Part shown: positions 27,373-36,133 of the stretch, piece after piece
Layout: every line of letters starts with the position of its first letter
Numbering within the stretch: position 1 is the stretch's first letter
Assembly: GCA_900199505.1 (NCBI GenBank)
Contig: FZQV01000011.1
Span: forward strand, 1 to 64,000
Length of the DNA stretch: 64,000 nt
Direction of reading: 5' to 3'
Source of the DNA: Ruaniaceae bacterium KH17
Lineage (GTDB): Bacteria; Actinomycetota; Actinomycetes; Actinomycetales; Actinomycetaceae
Notes under the pieces: model-generated
Told to the model about the DNA's origin: nothing
Database searches by the model: none
What the model saw: the letters and a program-made list of their open reading frames with translations, nothing else
Translations under genes and position numbers: made by a program

Positions 27373-28395
27373 CTACCGCGGGTTGTAGGGCTCACCACCA
27401 GGCTGGACCGGGCCATCCTCCGGGCCGGGCTCCGGCTCGGCCGGCGGGGCGTCCTCCTGCGGGAGCTCGTACGGCAGGTCCTCGGCGGGCGGCGCGGCAA
27501 CCGGATCGACCGGCGGGGCCTGCGGGGGATCGACCGGAGGCTGGACCGGCTGGGTAGGCGGCACATCGACGGGCGGCTGAACCTGCGGCTGCTGCCACGA
27601 CGGGACGTCCGGGTTGTAAGGCGGGTACTGCTGCTGCGTCGGCGGAACCTGCGGTGCGGCCTGCGGCGGAGCGAACTGGCTGTTGGCGCTCGGAGCGCTC
27701 GGTGCGGCGGGTCCGCCGAAGGGCCCGGCCGTCGTCTGCTGCTGGTTGAACGGGTTGTTCTGTTGGCCGCCGGCCTGTCCCGGAGGCGCCTGCCAGCCGC
27801 CACCCTGCGTGGCGCCAGCGACCGAGCCTCCGCCCTGACCGAAGTCCACCGAGACGACGTCGCGTGAGGCGCCCTCGGCCTCGAAGTAGGCGGCGCGCTT
27901 GAAGTTGAAGATGCTCGCCACGATCGAGCTCGGGAAGGTCTCAGTCTTGGTGTTGTACTCGCGCACCGTGGCGTTGTAGTAGCGCCGGCCGTTCGCGATC
28001 CGGTCCTCAGTGTTGGTGAGCTCGGTCTGCAGCGCGAGGAAGTTCTGGTTCGCCTTCAGCTCGGGGTATGCCTCGGCAACGGCGAAGAGCCGACCGATCG
28101 TTGCGGTCAGCGCGTTCTCGGCGGCCGCGCGGGCCTCGAGACTCGGTTGCGGCTGAGCTGCCGCCGCGCGCGCCTGCGTCACGGCCTCAAACACGCCCTT
28201 CTCGTGCGCCGCATAGCCACGCACGGTCTCGACCAAGTTCGGGATCAAGTCATAGCGGCGGTGCAGCTCGACGTCGATCTGCCGCCACGCCTCCTCGATC
28301 TGGTTGCGCATCTTGACGAGCGAGTTGTAGACGCCAATCGCCCACAGCACGATCGCGATGACCGCAACGAGAAGAATCAGTCCGATGAACTCCAT
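27373..28395 (-). CDS. LemA-family protein with long Pro/Gln-rich tail
   Basis: A 340-residue protein. The first 190 residues are a standard LemA domain: one N-terminal membrane helix (about 4-24), then helices with NSLVKMRNQIEEAWRQIDVELHRRYDLIPNLVETV and QTELTNTEDRIANGRRYYNATVREYN. The rest is a low-complexity tail rich in Pro, Gln and Ala, about 150 residues longer than a minimal LemA. LemA proteins sit in the cytoplasmic membrane with the helical part probably outside; their biochemical role is unsettled. It lies downstream of the MMPL exporter gene on the same strand. Confidence 0.85.
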   Translation of the reverse strand: MEFIGLILLVAVIAIVLWAIGVYNSLVKMRNQIEEAWRQIDVELHRRYDLIPNLVETVRGYAAHEKGVFEAVTQARAAAAQPQPSLEARAAAENALTATIGRLFAVAEAYPELKANQNFLALQTELTNTEDRIANGRRYYNATVREYNTKTETFPSSIVASIFNFKRAAYFEAEGASRDVVSVDFGQGGGSVAGATQGGGWQAPPGQAGGQQNNPFNQQQTTAGPFGGPAAPSAPSANSQFAPPQAAPQVPPTQQQYPPYNPDVPSWQQPQVQPPVDVPPTQPVQPPVDPPQAPPVDPVAAPPAEDLPYELPQEDAPPAEPEPGPEDGPVQPGGEPYNPR

Positions 28396-28537
28396 AGCTA
28401 CCTCCTGGTTGAGCTACACCAATCCAACCACATAGCGTGTCTCACGCCACATAAGTCCAGCTCGTGGCACACACGTTGCCACTGCCCGCGGGGGCACGGG
28501 CGCGCCTGCTGCACGAGTACGCAGCGTCCGCACCGCA

Positions 28538-30745
28538 TCAAGCGAGAGTCTCCTCGCGGTGCTGGAGCCTCGAAGGCCACCACACGCGCGGCCCGATCTC
28601 ATACATCAGCGCGGGCACGAGCAGCGCCCGCACAATGAACGTATCGATCAGCACCCCGAACGCCACAATGAACGCGATTTGCACCAAGAACAGGATCGGG
28701 ATCACCGCGAGCGCCGCGAACGTGGCCGCCAGCACCAATCCGGCGGACGTGATCACGCCACCGGTCACCGAGAGCCCACGGACGATGCCCTCCCGCGTCC
28801 CATGCAGCTTGGTCTCCTCACGCACGCGCGTGGCGAGGAAGATGTTGTAATCGATCCCCAACGCGACGAGGAACACGAAGCTGTACAGCGGCACCGCCGG
28901 ATCGACACCCGGGAACTGGAAGATCCCACTGAAGATCAGCGACGAAACCCCGAGCGCGGCCACGAACGAGAGCGCCGTGGTCGCCACCAACAGCACGGGT
29001 GCAAGCACCGAGCGCAGGAGCAGCATGAGGATCACGAGGATCACGGCGAGCGCAATCGGCACGATCGTGTTGCGGTCACGGATCGAGGCGTCGTTGGTGT
29101 CGATTGCCGTGGCGGTCGCCCCACCCACGAGGACGCCGTCGGCATCCGCGAACTCGGTCCGGAGATCCCGCACCGTCTGCTGCGCGGCTGCAGAATCCGG
29201 CTCCGCCACGAGCGTTGCCCGCAGCAGCACGAGACCGTCCACCACCGTGGGCACCGGGGGTTCGGTGCCCGGCGGCCCGACGGCGGCGATGCCTCCCTCG
29301 GTGACCGGCGCCTCCCCAGAGGGCGAGCCGGCGCTGACCACGCTCACCCCATCGATTCCCTCGTTGGCACGCAGAGCATCGGCGATCTCCTGGAGCTCCG
29401 CTTCCGGCGCGGTAACGAGCACCGGGGATCCGGAGCCGCCGGGGAAGTGCGCGGCGAGGGCGTGCTGGCCATCGCGTGCCTCGGAGGCTCCAATTACGAG
29501 CTCCGATTGCGGCACGCCTTCCGCCTCGAACTGCGCCATCCCGGCCGCACCGACCACGAGCAGCGCCGTGGTGGCGAGCCAGATCGCGCGGGGGCGACGG
29601 CGGATCTTGGTGCCAAGCCACACCCACGGGCCCTTGCTCGGCATGCCGCCCTCGGCTGCCACCACCTCCGGCTCGTACTTGGGTAGGCGCGGCCAGAACG
29701 CGACGCGGCCGAACAGGAACAGGATCGAGGGCAGTAGCGTGAGGGCCGAGAGCATCGCGAACACGATCCCGATCGATGCCACCGGGCCAAGCGTACTGTT
29801 GGACTTCAGATCGCTCAGCAACAGGCACATCAGGCCCACAATGACCGTGCCGCCGGAGGCGAGGATCGGCTCGACCGACGCCTTCAGCGCACGATGCGTC
29901 GCCACCCACTTCACGCGCTCCTTGCGCAACTCCTCGCGGTAGCGGGCAACGTAGAGCAGCGAATAATCCGTGGCGGCGCCGATCACCAGGATGAAGAGGA
30001 TTCCCTGAGTCTGGCCGCTCAGTAGCAGAATCTCAGCCTTCGCCAGCCACCACACCGCCAGCAGCGAGACCGTCAGTGCGAACATGCTCGTCGCCAACAC
30101 CGCGATCGGCAGGAGTATCGAGCGATAGACCACGATCAGGATGATGAACACCGCCACCAGCGCCACCGCCAGCAGGATTCCGTCAATCCCGGCGAAGGCC
30201 GCCACGAGATCTGCAGTGAATCCGGCGGGACCAGTCACAAAGGACTCGACCCCGGTCGGCGTCTCGCCAGCCAGCTCATCCGAGACGGCGTTCACCGTCT
30301 CCGCGATCTCGCCGTCGGCATCGATCAGCACAATCAATTGGAGCGCGAGACCGTCCTCCGAAGGGATCAAAGGCGAGACACCGATCACGCCGTCGAGATC
30401 TGCCAGGCCCGCCACCGCGCCCTGGATGGACTCACTGCGATCCGCACCCAGTTCGTCGTCGGCCACAAAGACCACGATCGCCGGTATCCCCTCGGAATCC
30501 GAGAACTCCCCCTGCAACTCCTGCACGCGCGCGGCTTCGGAGGAGGATGGGAGGTAGCTGCTCTGATCGTTGGCGGAGACCTCGCTGACCCGGCCGAAGT
30601 ACGGCCCGCCGATCGCCGCGCCCGCGAGCCAGGCGAGGATCAGGAATGAGGGGATCAGGATCCGCAGCCACTTGGGTGGATAGCCACGACCTTCAGGCTC
30701 GGTACTAGCGGCGGATGCGACGCGGGGATTGCTAGGCTTGCTCAT
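28538..30745 (-). CDS. MMPL-family RND transporter
   Basis: A 735-residue exporter with the duplicated MMPL layout: helix at about 30-50, an extracytoplasmic domain, then five helices (about 185-345), a second helix near 385, a second outer domain and five more helices (about 545-715). Conserved GAATDYSLLYVARYREEL and LGIDYNIFLATRVREE are the paired proton-relay segments of MMPL proteins. Relatives export lipids or hydrophobic compounds. ATG at 30745 is preferred over the GTG three codons earlier, because GAGAGTG then has normal spacing. A divergent MarR gene next door is the probable regulator. Confidence 0.9.
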   Translation of the reverse strand: MSKPSNPRVASAASTEPEGRGYPPKWLRILIPSFLILAWLAGAAIGGPYFGRVSEVSANDQSSYLPSSSEAARVQELQGEFSDSEGIPAIVVFVADDELGADRSESIQGAVAGLADLDGVIGVSPLIPSEDGLALQLIVLIDADGEIAETVNAVSDELAGETPTGVESFVTGPAGFTADLVAAFAGIDGILLAVALVAVFIILIVVYRSILLPIAVLATSMFALTVSLLAVWWLAKAEILLLSGQTQGILFILVIGAATDYSLLYVARYREELRKERVKWVATHRALKASVEPILASGGTVIVGLMCLLLSDLKSNSTLGPVASIGIVFAMLSALTLLPSILFLFGRVAFWPRLPKYEPEVVAAEGGMPSKGPWVWLGTKIRRRPRAIWLATTALLVVGAAGMAQFEAEGVPQSELVIGASEARDGQHALAAHFPGGSGSPVLVTAPEAELQEIADALRANEGIDGVSVVSAGSPSGEAPVTEGGIAAVGPPGTEPPVPTVVDGLVLLRATLVAEPDSAAAQQTVRDLRTEFADADGVLVGGATATAIDTNDASIRDRNTIVPIALAVILVILMLLLRSVLAPVLLVATTALSFVAALGVSSLIFSGIFQFPGVDPAVPLYSFVFLVALGIDYNIFLATRVREETKLHGTREGIVRGLSVTGGVITSAGLVLAATFAALAVIPILFLVQIAFIVAFGVLIDTFIVRALLVPALMYEIGPRVWWPSRLQHREETLA

Positions 30746-30781
30746 CAGTTTCACTCTCGGATATTTTGTCTAGGAATCAAT

Positions 30782-30809
30782 AGTAAAACATAAGTTACTA
30801 TAAACGTAA
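30782..30809. promoter_or_regulatory. MarR-type operator region
   Basis: AGTAA-N8-TTACT (30782-30799) overlaps TTAC-N7-GTAA (30795-30809) in an AT-rich patch between the MMPL and MarR genes. TATAAA at about 30799-30804 could be a -10 box. Such nested palindromes are usual for MarR repressors. Confidence 0.5.
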
Positions 30810-30833
30810 GGCTTGAGAGACTAGGATTGACAC

Positions 30834-31418
30834 ATGGAGAGCTCAAGCACGGCGGAACACGAAGACGCCATCGCGGCCAGCCTCTACGACGTCGACTCGA
30901 GCGACCCAAAGGGCACTCTGGTCGATCGATCAGGTCTCTCGCGTGAGGAGATCGGGCAAATCGCGCAGGTGATGAGTGCCCTCTCCGGGCTACGCAATGC
31001 CGAGCAGGCGGTCTCGGATGCCTCGCAGCGATACATGAAGCTGAGTGCTCAAGACATGCGCGCCCTGCACTACCTCATCGTGGCTCGCAACCGCGGCGAA
31101 ATCGTGACGCCGGGCATGCTCGCGAGCCACCTGGGAATCTCCGCGGCCTCCACCACCAAGCTTCTGAACCGGCTTGAGAAGGGCGATCACATCATGCGGC
31201 GCGTACATCCCGTGGATCGCCGCGCGTTCGCGATCGAGGTGACGCCGGAGACCGAGCGGTCCGCGAACGAGACCGTGGGCCGACACCAAGCCCGGCGTTT
31301 CCACGCAGCCGCGCGGCTCACGCCCACCGAACGCGAGATCGTGATCGGATTCCTCAATGACATGGCCAGTGAGCTATCGCTCTCAAAGGCCGCATGGGCG
31401 CACGACACAGAGCACTGA
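30834..31418 (+). CDS. MarR-family transcriptional regulator
   Basis: A 194-residue winged-helix regulator, somewhat long because of a 45-residue N-terminal extension. The DNA-binding part is TPGMLASHLGISAASTTKLLNRLEKGDHIMRRVHPVDRRAFAIEVT (about 96-142), with the DRR wing typical of MarR proteins. AGGA precedes the ATG at 8 bases. Divergent from the MMPL exporter, so it probably represses that exporter and itself. Confidence 0.87.
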   Translation: MESSSTAEHEDAIAASLYDVDSSDPKGTLVDRSGLSREEIGQIAQVMSALSGLRNAEQAVSDASQRYMKLSAQDMRALHYLIVARNRGEIVTPGMLASHLGISAASTTKLLNRLEKGDHIMRRVHPVDRRAFAIEVTPETERSANETVGRHQARRFHAAARLTPTEREIVIGFLNDMASELSLSKAAWAHDTEH

Positions 31419-31457
31419 ACGAGCGCGTCCGCCCGATCCGGGTGGCGCAATGAGCTC

Positions 31458-32021
31458 TCAGAGGCCCAGATCGTCGAGACCGAGGGCGTAGAAGTAGGGC
31501 AGTCCGGCGGCCTCCACGGCCTCCTTGGCGCCCGTGCCACGGTCAACGACGACGGCGCACGCCACGACCTCCGCTCCCGCCTCACGCAGGGCGGACACGG
31601 CCTCGAGCACGGAACCGCCGGTGGTCGAGGTGTCCTCCACGGCCACCACGCGGCGCCCGGCCACATCCGGGCCTTCGATCCTCCGCTGCATTCCGTGCGC
31701 CTTCGCCTCCTTGCGCACCACGAATGCGTCGAGATCCAAGGCGCGCGAGGCAGCCGCGTGCATGATCGCCGTGGCCACAGGGTCCGCTCCGAGCGTGAGT
31801 CCGCCGACGGCGTCGACCTCGCCCGGGCCAAACCCGTGCTCGTCGAGCAAGTCCAGCATCACGTGCCCGATCAACGGTCCCGCCTCGTGGTGGAGCGTGG
31901 CGCGGCGCATGTCCACGTAGTAATCGGACTCCTTGCCGGAGGCCAGAATCACCTTGCCGCGGACCACGGCGATCTCGTTGACGAGGGTGGCGAGGCGCTC
32001 GCGGTGGGTGTCGTTGCTCAT
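31458..32021 (-). CDS. pyrE: Orotate phosphoribosyltransferase
   Basis: A 187-residue type I phosphoribosyltransferase. YYVDMRRATLHHEAGPLIG, FVVRKEAKAHGMQRRIEG and the PRPP loop VVAVEDTSTTGGSVLEAV identify PyrE, which makes orotidylate from orotate in pyrimidine synthesis. Its start ATG overlaps the stop of the upstream SDR gene (ATGA), and AAAGGA precedes it, so translation is coupled. No other pyr genes are in the window. Confidence 0.93.
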   Translation of the reverse strand: MSNDTHRERLATLVNEIAVVRGKVILASGKESDYYVDMRRATLHHEAGPLIGHVMLDLLDEHGFGPGEVDAVGGLTLGADPVATAIMHAAASRALDLDAFVVRKEAKAHGMQRRIEGPDVAGRRVVAVEDTSTTGGSVLEAVSALREAGAEVVACAVVVDRGTGAKEAVEAAGLPYFYALGLDDLGL

Positions 32022-32803
32022 GGCTTTCCTTTGCGTTGGCGAGAGTGGGTGTGGGATCCGGCGATCGCGCGCACGGCGGATCGTGGCAGAACTCTGAGTG
32101 CGGCGTTGAGGACCTTGTAACCGCGGCCGGGAATGCAGATCACGGCGCCGCGGCGCACGGCATCGAGCGACTCCTCGACCACCTGCTCGGCGCTCAGCCA
32201 CACCCAGCCCGGCCACATGTCCGTGCGCATCTTCGCCGCGTTGTGGAACTCGGTATGGGTGAGGCCGGGTAGCACGGCGGTGGCAGTGACGCGTGTGCCC
32301 TTCAGCTCGGTGGCGAGGCCCTCGGTGAACGCGCGTAGCCACGCCTTGTGCGCGGTGTAGGTGCCGAGCGCCATGTTCTCGGTCATTGACGAGATGTTCA
32401 GGATTGCGCCGTGTCCACGCCGAGTCATCGCGTCCACGGCGGCCTTAGAGAGCATCATCACCGCGCGCACCATCACGTTGAGGCCACGCTCCTCATCGAT
32501 CAGCCGGTTCTTCGTGAAGCTCGACTTCAAGCCGAACCCAGCGTTGTTAACGAGCAGGCCTACGGGCGGGAGCGCGTCGTCGGCAATACGGCGGGAGACT
32601 TTGAGGACGTCCATCCTGCGGTTGAGATCCGCGGGGAGCACCTCCACGTTCACTCCGGTGACCGCGCGAATCTCCGACGCCGCCGATTCGAGCCGGTCCT
32701 TGCGGCGGGCCACCAGGATCACGTTGTGGCCGGCGCCCGCGAGTTGCCACGCGAACTCGAGCCCCAGCCCAGCCGAAGCCCCCGTAATCAGCGCAGTTCC
32801 CAT
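32018..32803 (-). CDS. Short-chain dehydrogenase/reductase
   Basis: A 261-residue classical SDR. TGASAGLGLEFAWQL is the cofactor-binding loop, LVNNAGFG the NNAG motif, NISSMTENM supplies the catalytic serine and YTAHK the Tyr-x3-Lys pair. An arginine-rich ARRKDRL after the second strand favours NADP(H). The substrate is unknown. TAGGCT sits six bases before the ATG (32815-32810 on this strand), suggesting a leaderless promoter. It is cotranscribed with pyrE through an ATGA overlap. Confidence 0.87.
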   Translation of the reverse strand: MGTALITGASAGLGLEFAWQLAGAGHNVILVARRKDRLESAASEIRAVTGVNVEVLPADLNRRMDVLKVSRRIADDALPPVGLLVNNAGFGLKSSFTKNRLIDEERGLNVMVRAVMMLSKAAVDAMTRRGHGAILNISSMTENMALGTYTAHKAWLRAFTEGLATELKGTRVTATAVLPGLTHTEFHNAAKMRTDMWPGWVWLSAEQVVEESLDAVRRGAVICIPGRGYKVLNAALRVLPRSAVRAIAGSHTHSRQRKGKP

Positions 32804-32856
32804 CCCCCGAGCCTATCGCGGGCGCGGGGGCCGCCGGTTCGGTGCCCCACACGGTA

Positions 32857-32941
32857 GGTTCGCTGAGATCCGTACACCAGTCAGGGATTCTTGCCGAAAA
32901 GGGCCGTCCCAGAGGCACTGGTGTACGTATTTCAGCGAACC
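32857..32941. repeat. R2 palindromic repeat, copy 2
   Basis: GGTTCGCTGAGATCCGTACA and the right arm TGTACGTATTTCAGCGAACC pair over about 24 bases including CCAGT/ACTGG, with a GC-rich 35-base loop. Confidence 0.85.
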
Positions 32942-33009
32942 TCGGACGTGACAACTCCGAGTAAGCCGTGCACCTTTCTCGCGCCTAGCGCGTCGTCTCT
33001 CGGCGAACC

Positions 33010-33086
33010 CGCTGAGATCCGTACAGGAGTGGCAAATGCGAGCGCTAACATCAGCAAAATCACTGACTGGTGTACGAATATCAGCA
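33010..33086. repeat. R2 palindromic repeat, copy 3
   Basis: CGCTGAGATCCGTACAGGAGT pairs imperfectly with ACTGGTGTACGAATATCAGC. Same orientation and length as the neighbour copy 70 bases to the left, with a different loop. Confidence 0.78.
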
Positions 33087-33138
33087 TTGCGGAAGTCCTC
33101 AAGCCACCGTCGCCACTGCGATGCGCGCCCCAGCGTCG

Positions 33139-33217
33139 CTTTGCCACTCAGCTGAGTGCGAAAAGCACGCTTTCACGCCGTGTTGCGGCCTTCTCCCACT
33201 CACGTGAGTGCGAAACG
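33139..33217. repeat. R3 palindromic repeat pair, copy 2
   Basis: CTTTGCCACTCAGCTGAGTG at 33139 and CCACTCACGTGAGTGCGAAA at 33197, with GCGAAAAGC between. Matches the pair at 409-488 in core and spacing. Confidence 0.7.
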
Positions 33218-33374
33218 CCCTCGGAATGACCGCGCGGTGTCTCGGGACATCGGTGACAGTTCTTACTGAGGACATTGGCGACGGTTAGTGTCCACGAGGT
33301 TGGCGTTCGAGACATAGCGGATGCCCGCTTCGGGCCAGGTGACTGGATGCGCCGCGCCACATAGTGTTGAGGGT

Positions 33375-34181
33375 ATGCGACTAGCCACCTGGAACGTCAA
33401 CTCCATCCGCACACGCGTGGACCGCGTGATTGCCTTCCTCAACGATTTCGACATCGACGTGCTCGCGATGCAAGAGATCAAGTGCCGCACGGACCAGTTC
33501 CCGCTACTCCCCTTCGAGGAGGCGGGCTACGAGGTTGCGGCACACGGACTGAACCAGTGGAATGGCGTGGCAATAGCCTCCCGCGTGGGACTCGATGGCG
33601 TGCAACTCGGCTTCCCCGGGGTGCCCGAGTACGAGGGGGTCTCGGAGGCCCGGGCGATTGGCGCGCGCGTGGGCTTCGCACCGCAAGGTGGCGAAGGCGA
33701 GCTCGCGGACGCGTTGACGCTGTGGTCGCTCTACGTCCCCAACGGCCGCGAGCTGGATCACCCGCATTACGCCTACAAGCTTGCGTGGTTCGAGGCATTG
33801 CGGGCCGCCGGGATCGGCTGGTTGCAGGCCGACGGCGATGCCAAGATCGCGCTCGTGGGTGACTGGAACGTTGCCCCTCTGGATGGCGACGTCTGGTCCA
33901 TGGACTTCTTCGCCGGGAAGACGCACGTCTCCGAGCCCGAACGCGCGGCGCTGCGCGGGATTGAGGAGGCCGGCTTCCGTGAGGTCACGCGCGAATTCGC
34001 ACCCGATCAGTACACCTATTGGGACTACCAGCAGCTTCGGTTCCCGCGGAATGAGGGCATGCGGATCGACTTCGTGCATGCCTCCCCCGCGCTTTCCGTG
34101 AGCGGCGCCGAGATCGTGCGCAATGAACGTAAGGGCAAGGGCGCTTCCGACCACGTCCCAGTGATCTTCGAAGTCCCGTAA
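33375..34181 (+). CDS. xthA: Exodeoxyribonuclease III
   Basis: A 268-residue AP endonuclease/exonuclease of the XthA family. LATWNVNSIRTR, LAMQEIK (metal-binding Glu), YVPNGRE, LVGDWNVAP and KGASDHVPVIFEV (catalytic His) are all in place. It cuts DNA 5' of abasic sites and degrades 3' ends. ATG at 33375; TAGTGT lies seven bases upstream and there is no ribosome site, so the message may be leaderless. Upstream in-frame codons are outside the family alignment. Confidence 0.94.
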   Translation: MRLATWNVNSIRTRVDRVIAFLNDFDIDVLAMQEIKCRTDQFPLLPFEEAGYEVAAHGLNQWNGVAIASRVGLDGVQLGFPGVPEYEGVSEARAIGARVGFAPQGGEGELADALTLWSLYVPNGRELDHPHYAYKLAWFEALRAAGIGWLQADGDAKIALVGDWNVAPLDGDVWSMDFFAGKTHVSEPERAALRGIEEAGFREVTREFAPDQYTYWDYQQLRFPRNEGMRIDFVHASPALSVSGAEIVRNERKGKGASDHVPVIFEVP

Positions 34182-34229
34182 TCGGCACTCGTTGACCGAG
34201 CTTTGAGCGTCGCACAGTGCGTGGCGCGC

Positions 34230-34284
34230 GCATGATCTTGGCATCAGGTGAACGCTATGCGGTCAGGGAGTGCCAAGATCATGC
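34230..34284. repeat. R4 hairpin repeat, copy 2
   Basis: GCATGATCTTGGCA (34230-34243) pairs with TGCCAAGATCATGC (34271-34284), a perfect 14-base stem, around CAGGTGAACGCTATGCGGTC. It stands 48 bases after xth and may terminate it. Confidence 0.85.
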
Positions 34285-34403
34285 GCAGAGTCCGGAGGGA
34301 GCGCCCCCGGGACATCCCTGGCCAGATCGGTGCACCAGCGACCAGTGAGCGGCGGGATGACACTGAGAGCGTAGTTGCCCGCTCCGCCCCCCGGGAACGG
34401 CGA

Positions 34404-35219
34404 TCAGTCCAGGACGGCGTATTCGGCGAGGATCCGGTCCGAGAGGTCCGGCCACACCTCCTGGTGCACCTCGGCGAACGGCTTCGAGCCGAGGAAGCAT
34501 GCCGCCAGGTGCACTTCCGGATCGATCCAGAGGAATGACCCGGACCAACCAAAGTGCCCGAACGTCGTCGGCGAATTGTTGTGGCCAGTCCAATGCGGCT
34601 CTTTGTTTCCGCGAATCTCGAAGCCGAGGCCCCAGTCGTTGGGGTCTTGAAGACCGTAACCGGGGAGGACGCCGCGCAGGCCGGGGTAGACCACGTGCGT
34701 GGCCTGGCGGAACGTCTCGGGGTTGAGCAGCGCGCCGTTCAAGACCGCGCGGCCGAACTCGGCGAGGTCCACGGCGGAGCCACGCATGCCGTGCGCGGGC
34801 GATCCCACGAGTTCGGCGGTGTCCATGCCGAGCGGGCCCGTGACGGTCTCGCGGAGCCAGGCGCGGAAGTCCTTCTCGACGCGCCGCTCCACGTGCGCGG
34901 CGGCCACCTCGATACCGCGGTTCGAGTAGATCCGCTTCTGCCCGGGCATTGCGAGGTTCGCGCCCTTGTCGAATGGCAGGCCGGACGAGTGAGAGAGGAC
35001 ATGCCGGAGTGTGCAGCCGTCCTCGCCCACGTAGTCGTTTGAGTTCACGATTCCACGATCGACGGCGATCAGGCAGGCGTACGTCACGACCAGTTTCGTG
35101 ACGGAGGCCCAGTCGTAGACGGTGGTGGGGTCGCCATACGTGGCGACGGCGTCCACCGGGTCCACCACCACCACGGCGGCATCGAAGTCGAGGTCACGTA
35201 GCGGCTCAAAGACGTCCAT
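34404..35219 (-). CDS. Serine hydrolase of the beta-lactamase/PBP (class C) family
   Basis: A 271-residue protein with the three active-site motifs of the PF00144 family: S-V-T-K (in DWASVTKLVV, about residues 38-41), Y-S-N (IYSNRG) and H-F-G (TFGHFGWSGS). No signal peptide is present, so it is likely an intracellular esterase or peptidase relative rather than a true beta-lactamase. It is shorter than AmpC-type enzymes (about 360 residues). The frame is open far upstream, but similarity starts at the ATG at 35219. Divergent from a TetR gene. Confidence 0.82.
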   Translation of the reverse strand: MDVFEPLRDLDFDAAVVVVDPVDAVATYGDPTTVYDWASVTKLVVTYACLIAVDRGIVNSNDYVGEDGCTLRHVLSHSSGLPFDKGANLAMPGQKRIYSNRGIEVAAAHVERRVEKDFRAWLRETVTGPLGMDTAELVGSPAHGMRGSAVDLAEFGRAVLNGALLNPETFRQATHVVYPGLRGVLPGYGLQDPNDWGLGFEIRGNKEPHWTGHNNSPTTFGHFGWSGSFLWIDPEVHLAACFLGSKPFAEVHQEVWPDLSDRILAEYAVLD

Positions 35220-35420
35220 GGCCCAAGCGTGCCACAGCGTCCTTCCGCGCGCACTCCCCAGCCGAGGAGGGTGCGCTCGAACGCAGGATGCACATGGCGC
35301 GGGGCGAGCGCTCCCCGGTAAGGCGGCCACAAGGGGAGCAAGAATCGACCCAAGACGCGTCTTGCGTCCAATCTCGCTCCGATAAGTGCACTGAGCGCGC
35401 GCGGGCCGGGCCCTACGTCC

Positions 35421-35450
35421 TATTGACACTATGTCAATAAGGCATAGATT
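35421..35450 (+). promoter_or_regulatory. TetR operator and leaderless promoter
   Basis: TATTGACA-CTA-TGTCAATA (35421-35439) is a perfect 8-base inverted repeat covering the -35 box TTGACA. The -10 box TAGATT (35445-35450) follows at 16 bases, and the GTG of the TetR gene lies six bases beyond it. This gives an autoregulated, leaderless promoter. Confidence 0.75.
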
Positions 35451-35456
35451 GGTCAT

Positions 35457-36128
35457 GTGAACAGGCCCCAGGAGCTCAACGGCGCGCCTCGCGCTCAGCG
35501 GATGAACGATCCGGACGAACGCCGCGCCGAGATCATCTCCGCCACCCGTGAACTCTTCCGCGAGAAGGGCCTGCGCGCCACCACATACGGCGACGTCGCC
35601 ACGCGCCTCGGCATTACCCGCGGGCTGATCTACCACTACTTCCCCACGCGCGATGATCTGATCGACGCCGCCCTCGCCGAGTTCACGGCAGAGATTGTGG
35701 ATAGCGTTGCGCGGTGGGACGCCCAGCGCGAACGCGGCCATGTGCGCGATGCGCTCCGCTCCGCCGTCGGCCTGATCCGCCGCCTCGTGCACACCAACGA
35801 TCCCTTCGCTGAGGACCTGAACAACCCGGATAACGCCCGCGTGTATGCATTGTTCCTGGACCGCGTGGTGGAGGCCGTCACACAAGAACTCGAGGCCCGC
35901 ACGGTGCGCGCCTACGCCGACGCCTACGGTCTGCCGATCTCCCACACACACGAGACGTTCCTCGTTCTCATTTACGGCCTCATTGCGCTACTTCGCGCGC
36001 GCCCCGAGGTTTCCGATGACGTTCTCTTCGACATCGCGTGGAGCACCCTCCACCTCGAAGAGCCTGGCGAGGAGCCGCCCTCGCAACTCCCCTCAGACGG
36101 CCGCGCGGCTGCGGCCGAGGAAAGGTAA
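35457..36128 (+). CDS. TetR-family transcriptional regulator
   Basis: A 223-residue TetR regulator. The N-terminal helix-turn-helix is IISATRELFREKGLRATTYGDVATRLGITRGLIYHYFPTRDDLIDAA (about 26-72); the rest is the helical ligand domain, with an acidic/Pro/Ala-rich tail. GTG at 35457 is preferred because promoter boxes place the transcript start at or next to it; ATG at 35502 is an alternative. The next gene starts 5 bases after the stop, so this regulator controls its own operon with a DUF5692-type membrane protein. Confidence 0.87.
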   Translation: MNRPQELNGAPRAQRMNDPDERRAEIISATRELFREKGLRATTYGDVATRLGITRGLIYHYFPTRDDLIDAALAEFTAEIVDSVARWDAQRERGHVRDALRSAVGLIRRLVHTNDPFAEDLNNPDNARVYALFLDRVVEAVTQELEARTVRAYADAYGLPISHTHETFLVLIYGLIALLRARPEVSDDVLFDIAWSTLHLEEPGEEPPSQLPSDGRAAAAEER

Positions 36129-36133
36129 GTCTC

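Larger units (their letters stand above)
32816..33361. other. Gene-free repeat-rich region
   Basis: No supported gene. It carries two adjacent R2 repeats (32857-32941 and 33010-33086) and one R3 pair (33139-33217), about 350 of 545 bases being palindromic. TAGTGT at 33362-33367 just after it is the probable -10 box of xth. Confidence 0.65.

Noticed and set aside
34404-35219. Beta-lactam resistance gene
   Set aside because: Active-site motifs fit the wide PF00144 family, but there is no signal peptide and the protein is short, so resistance is not supported.
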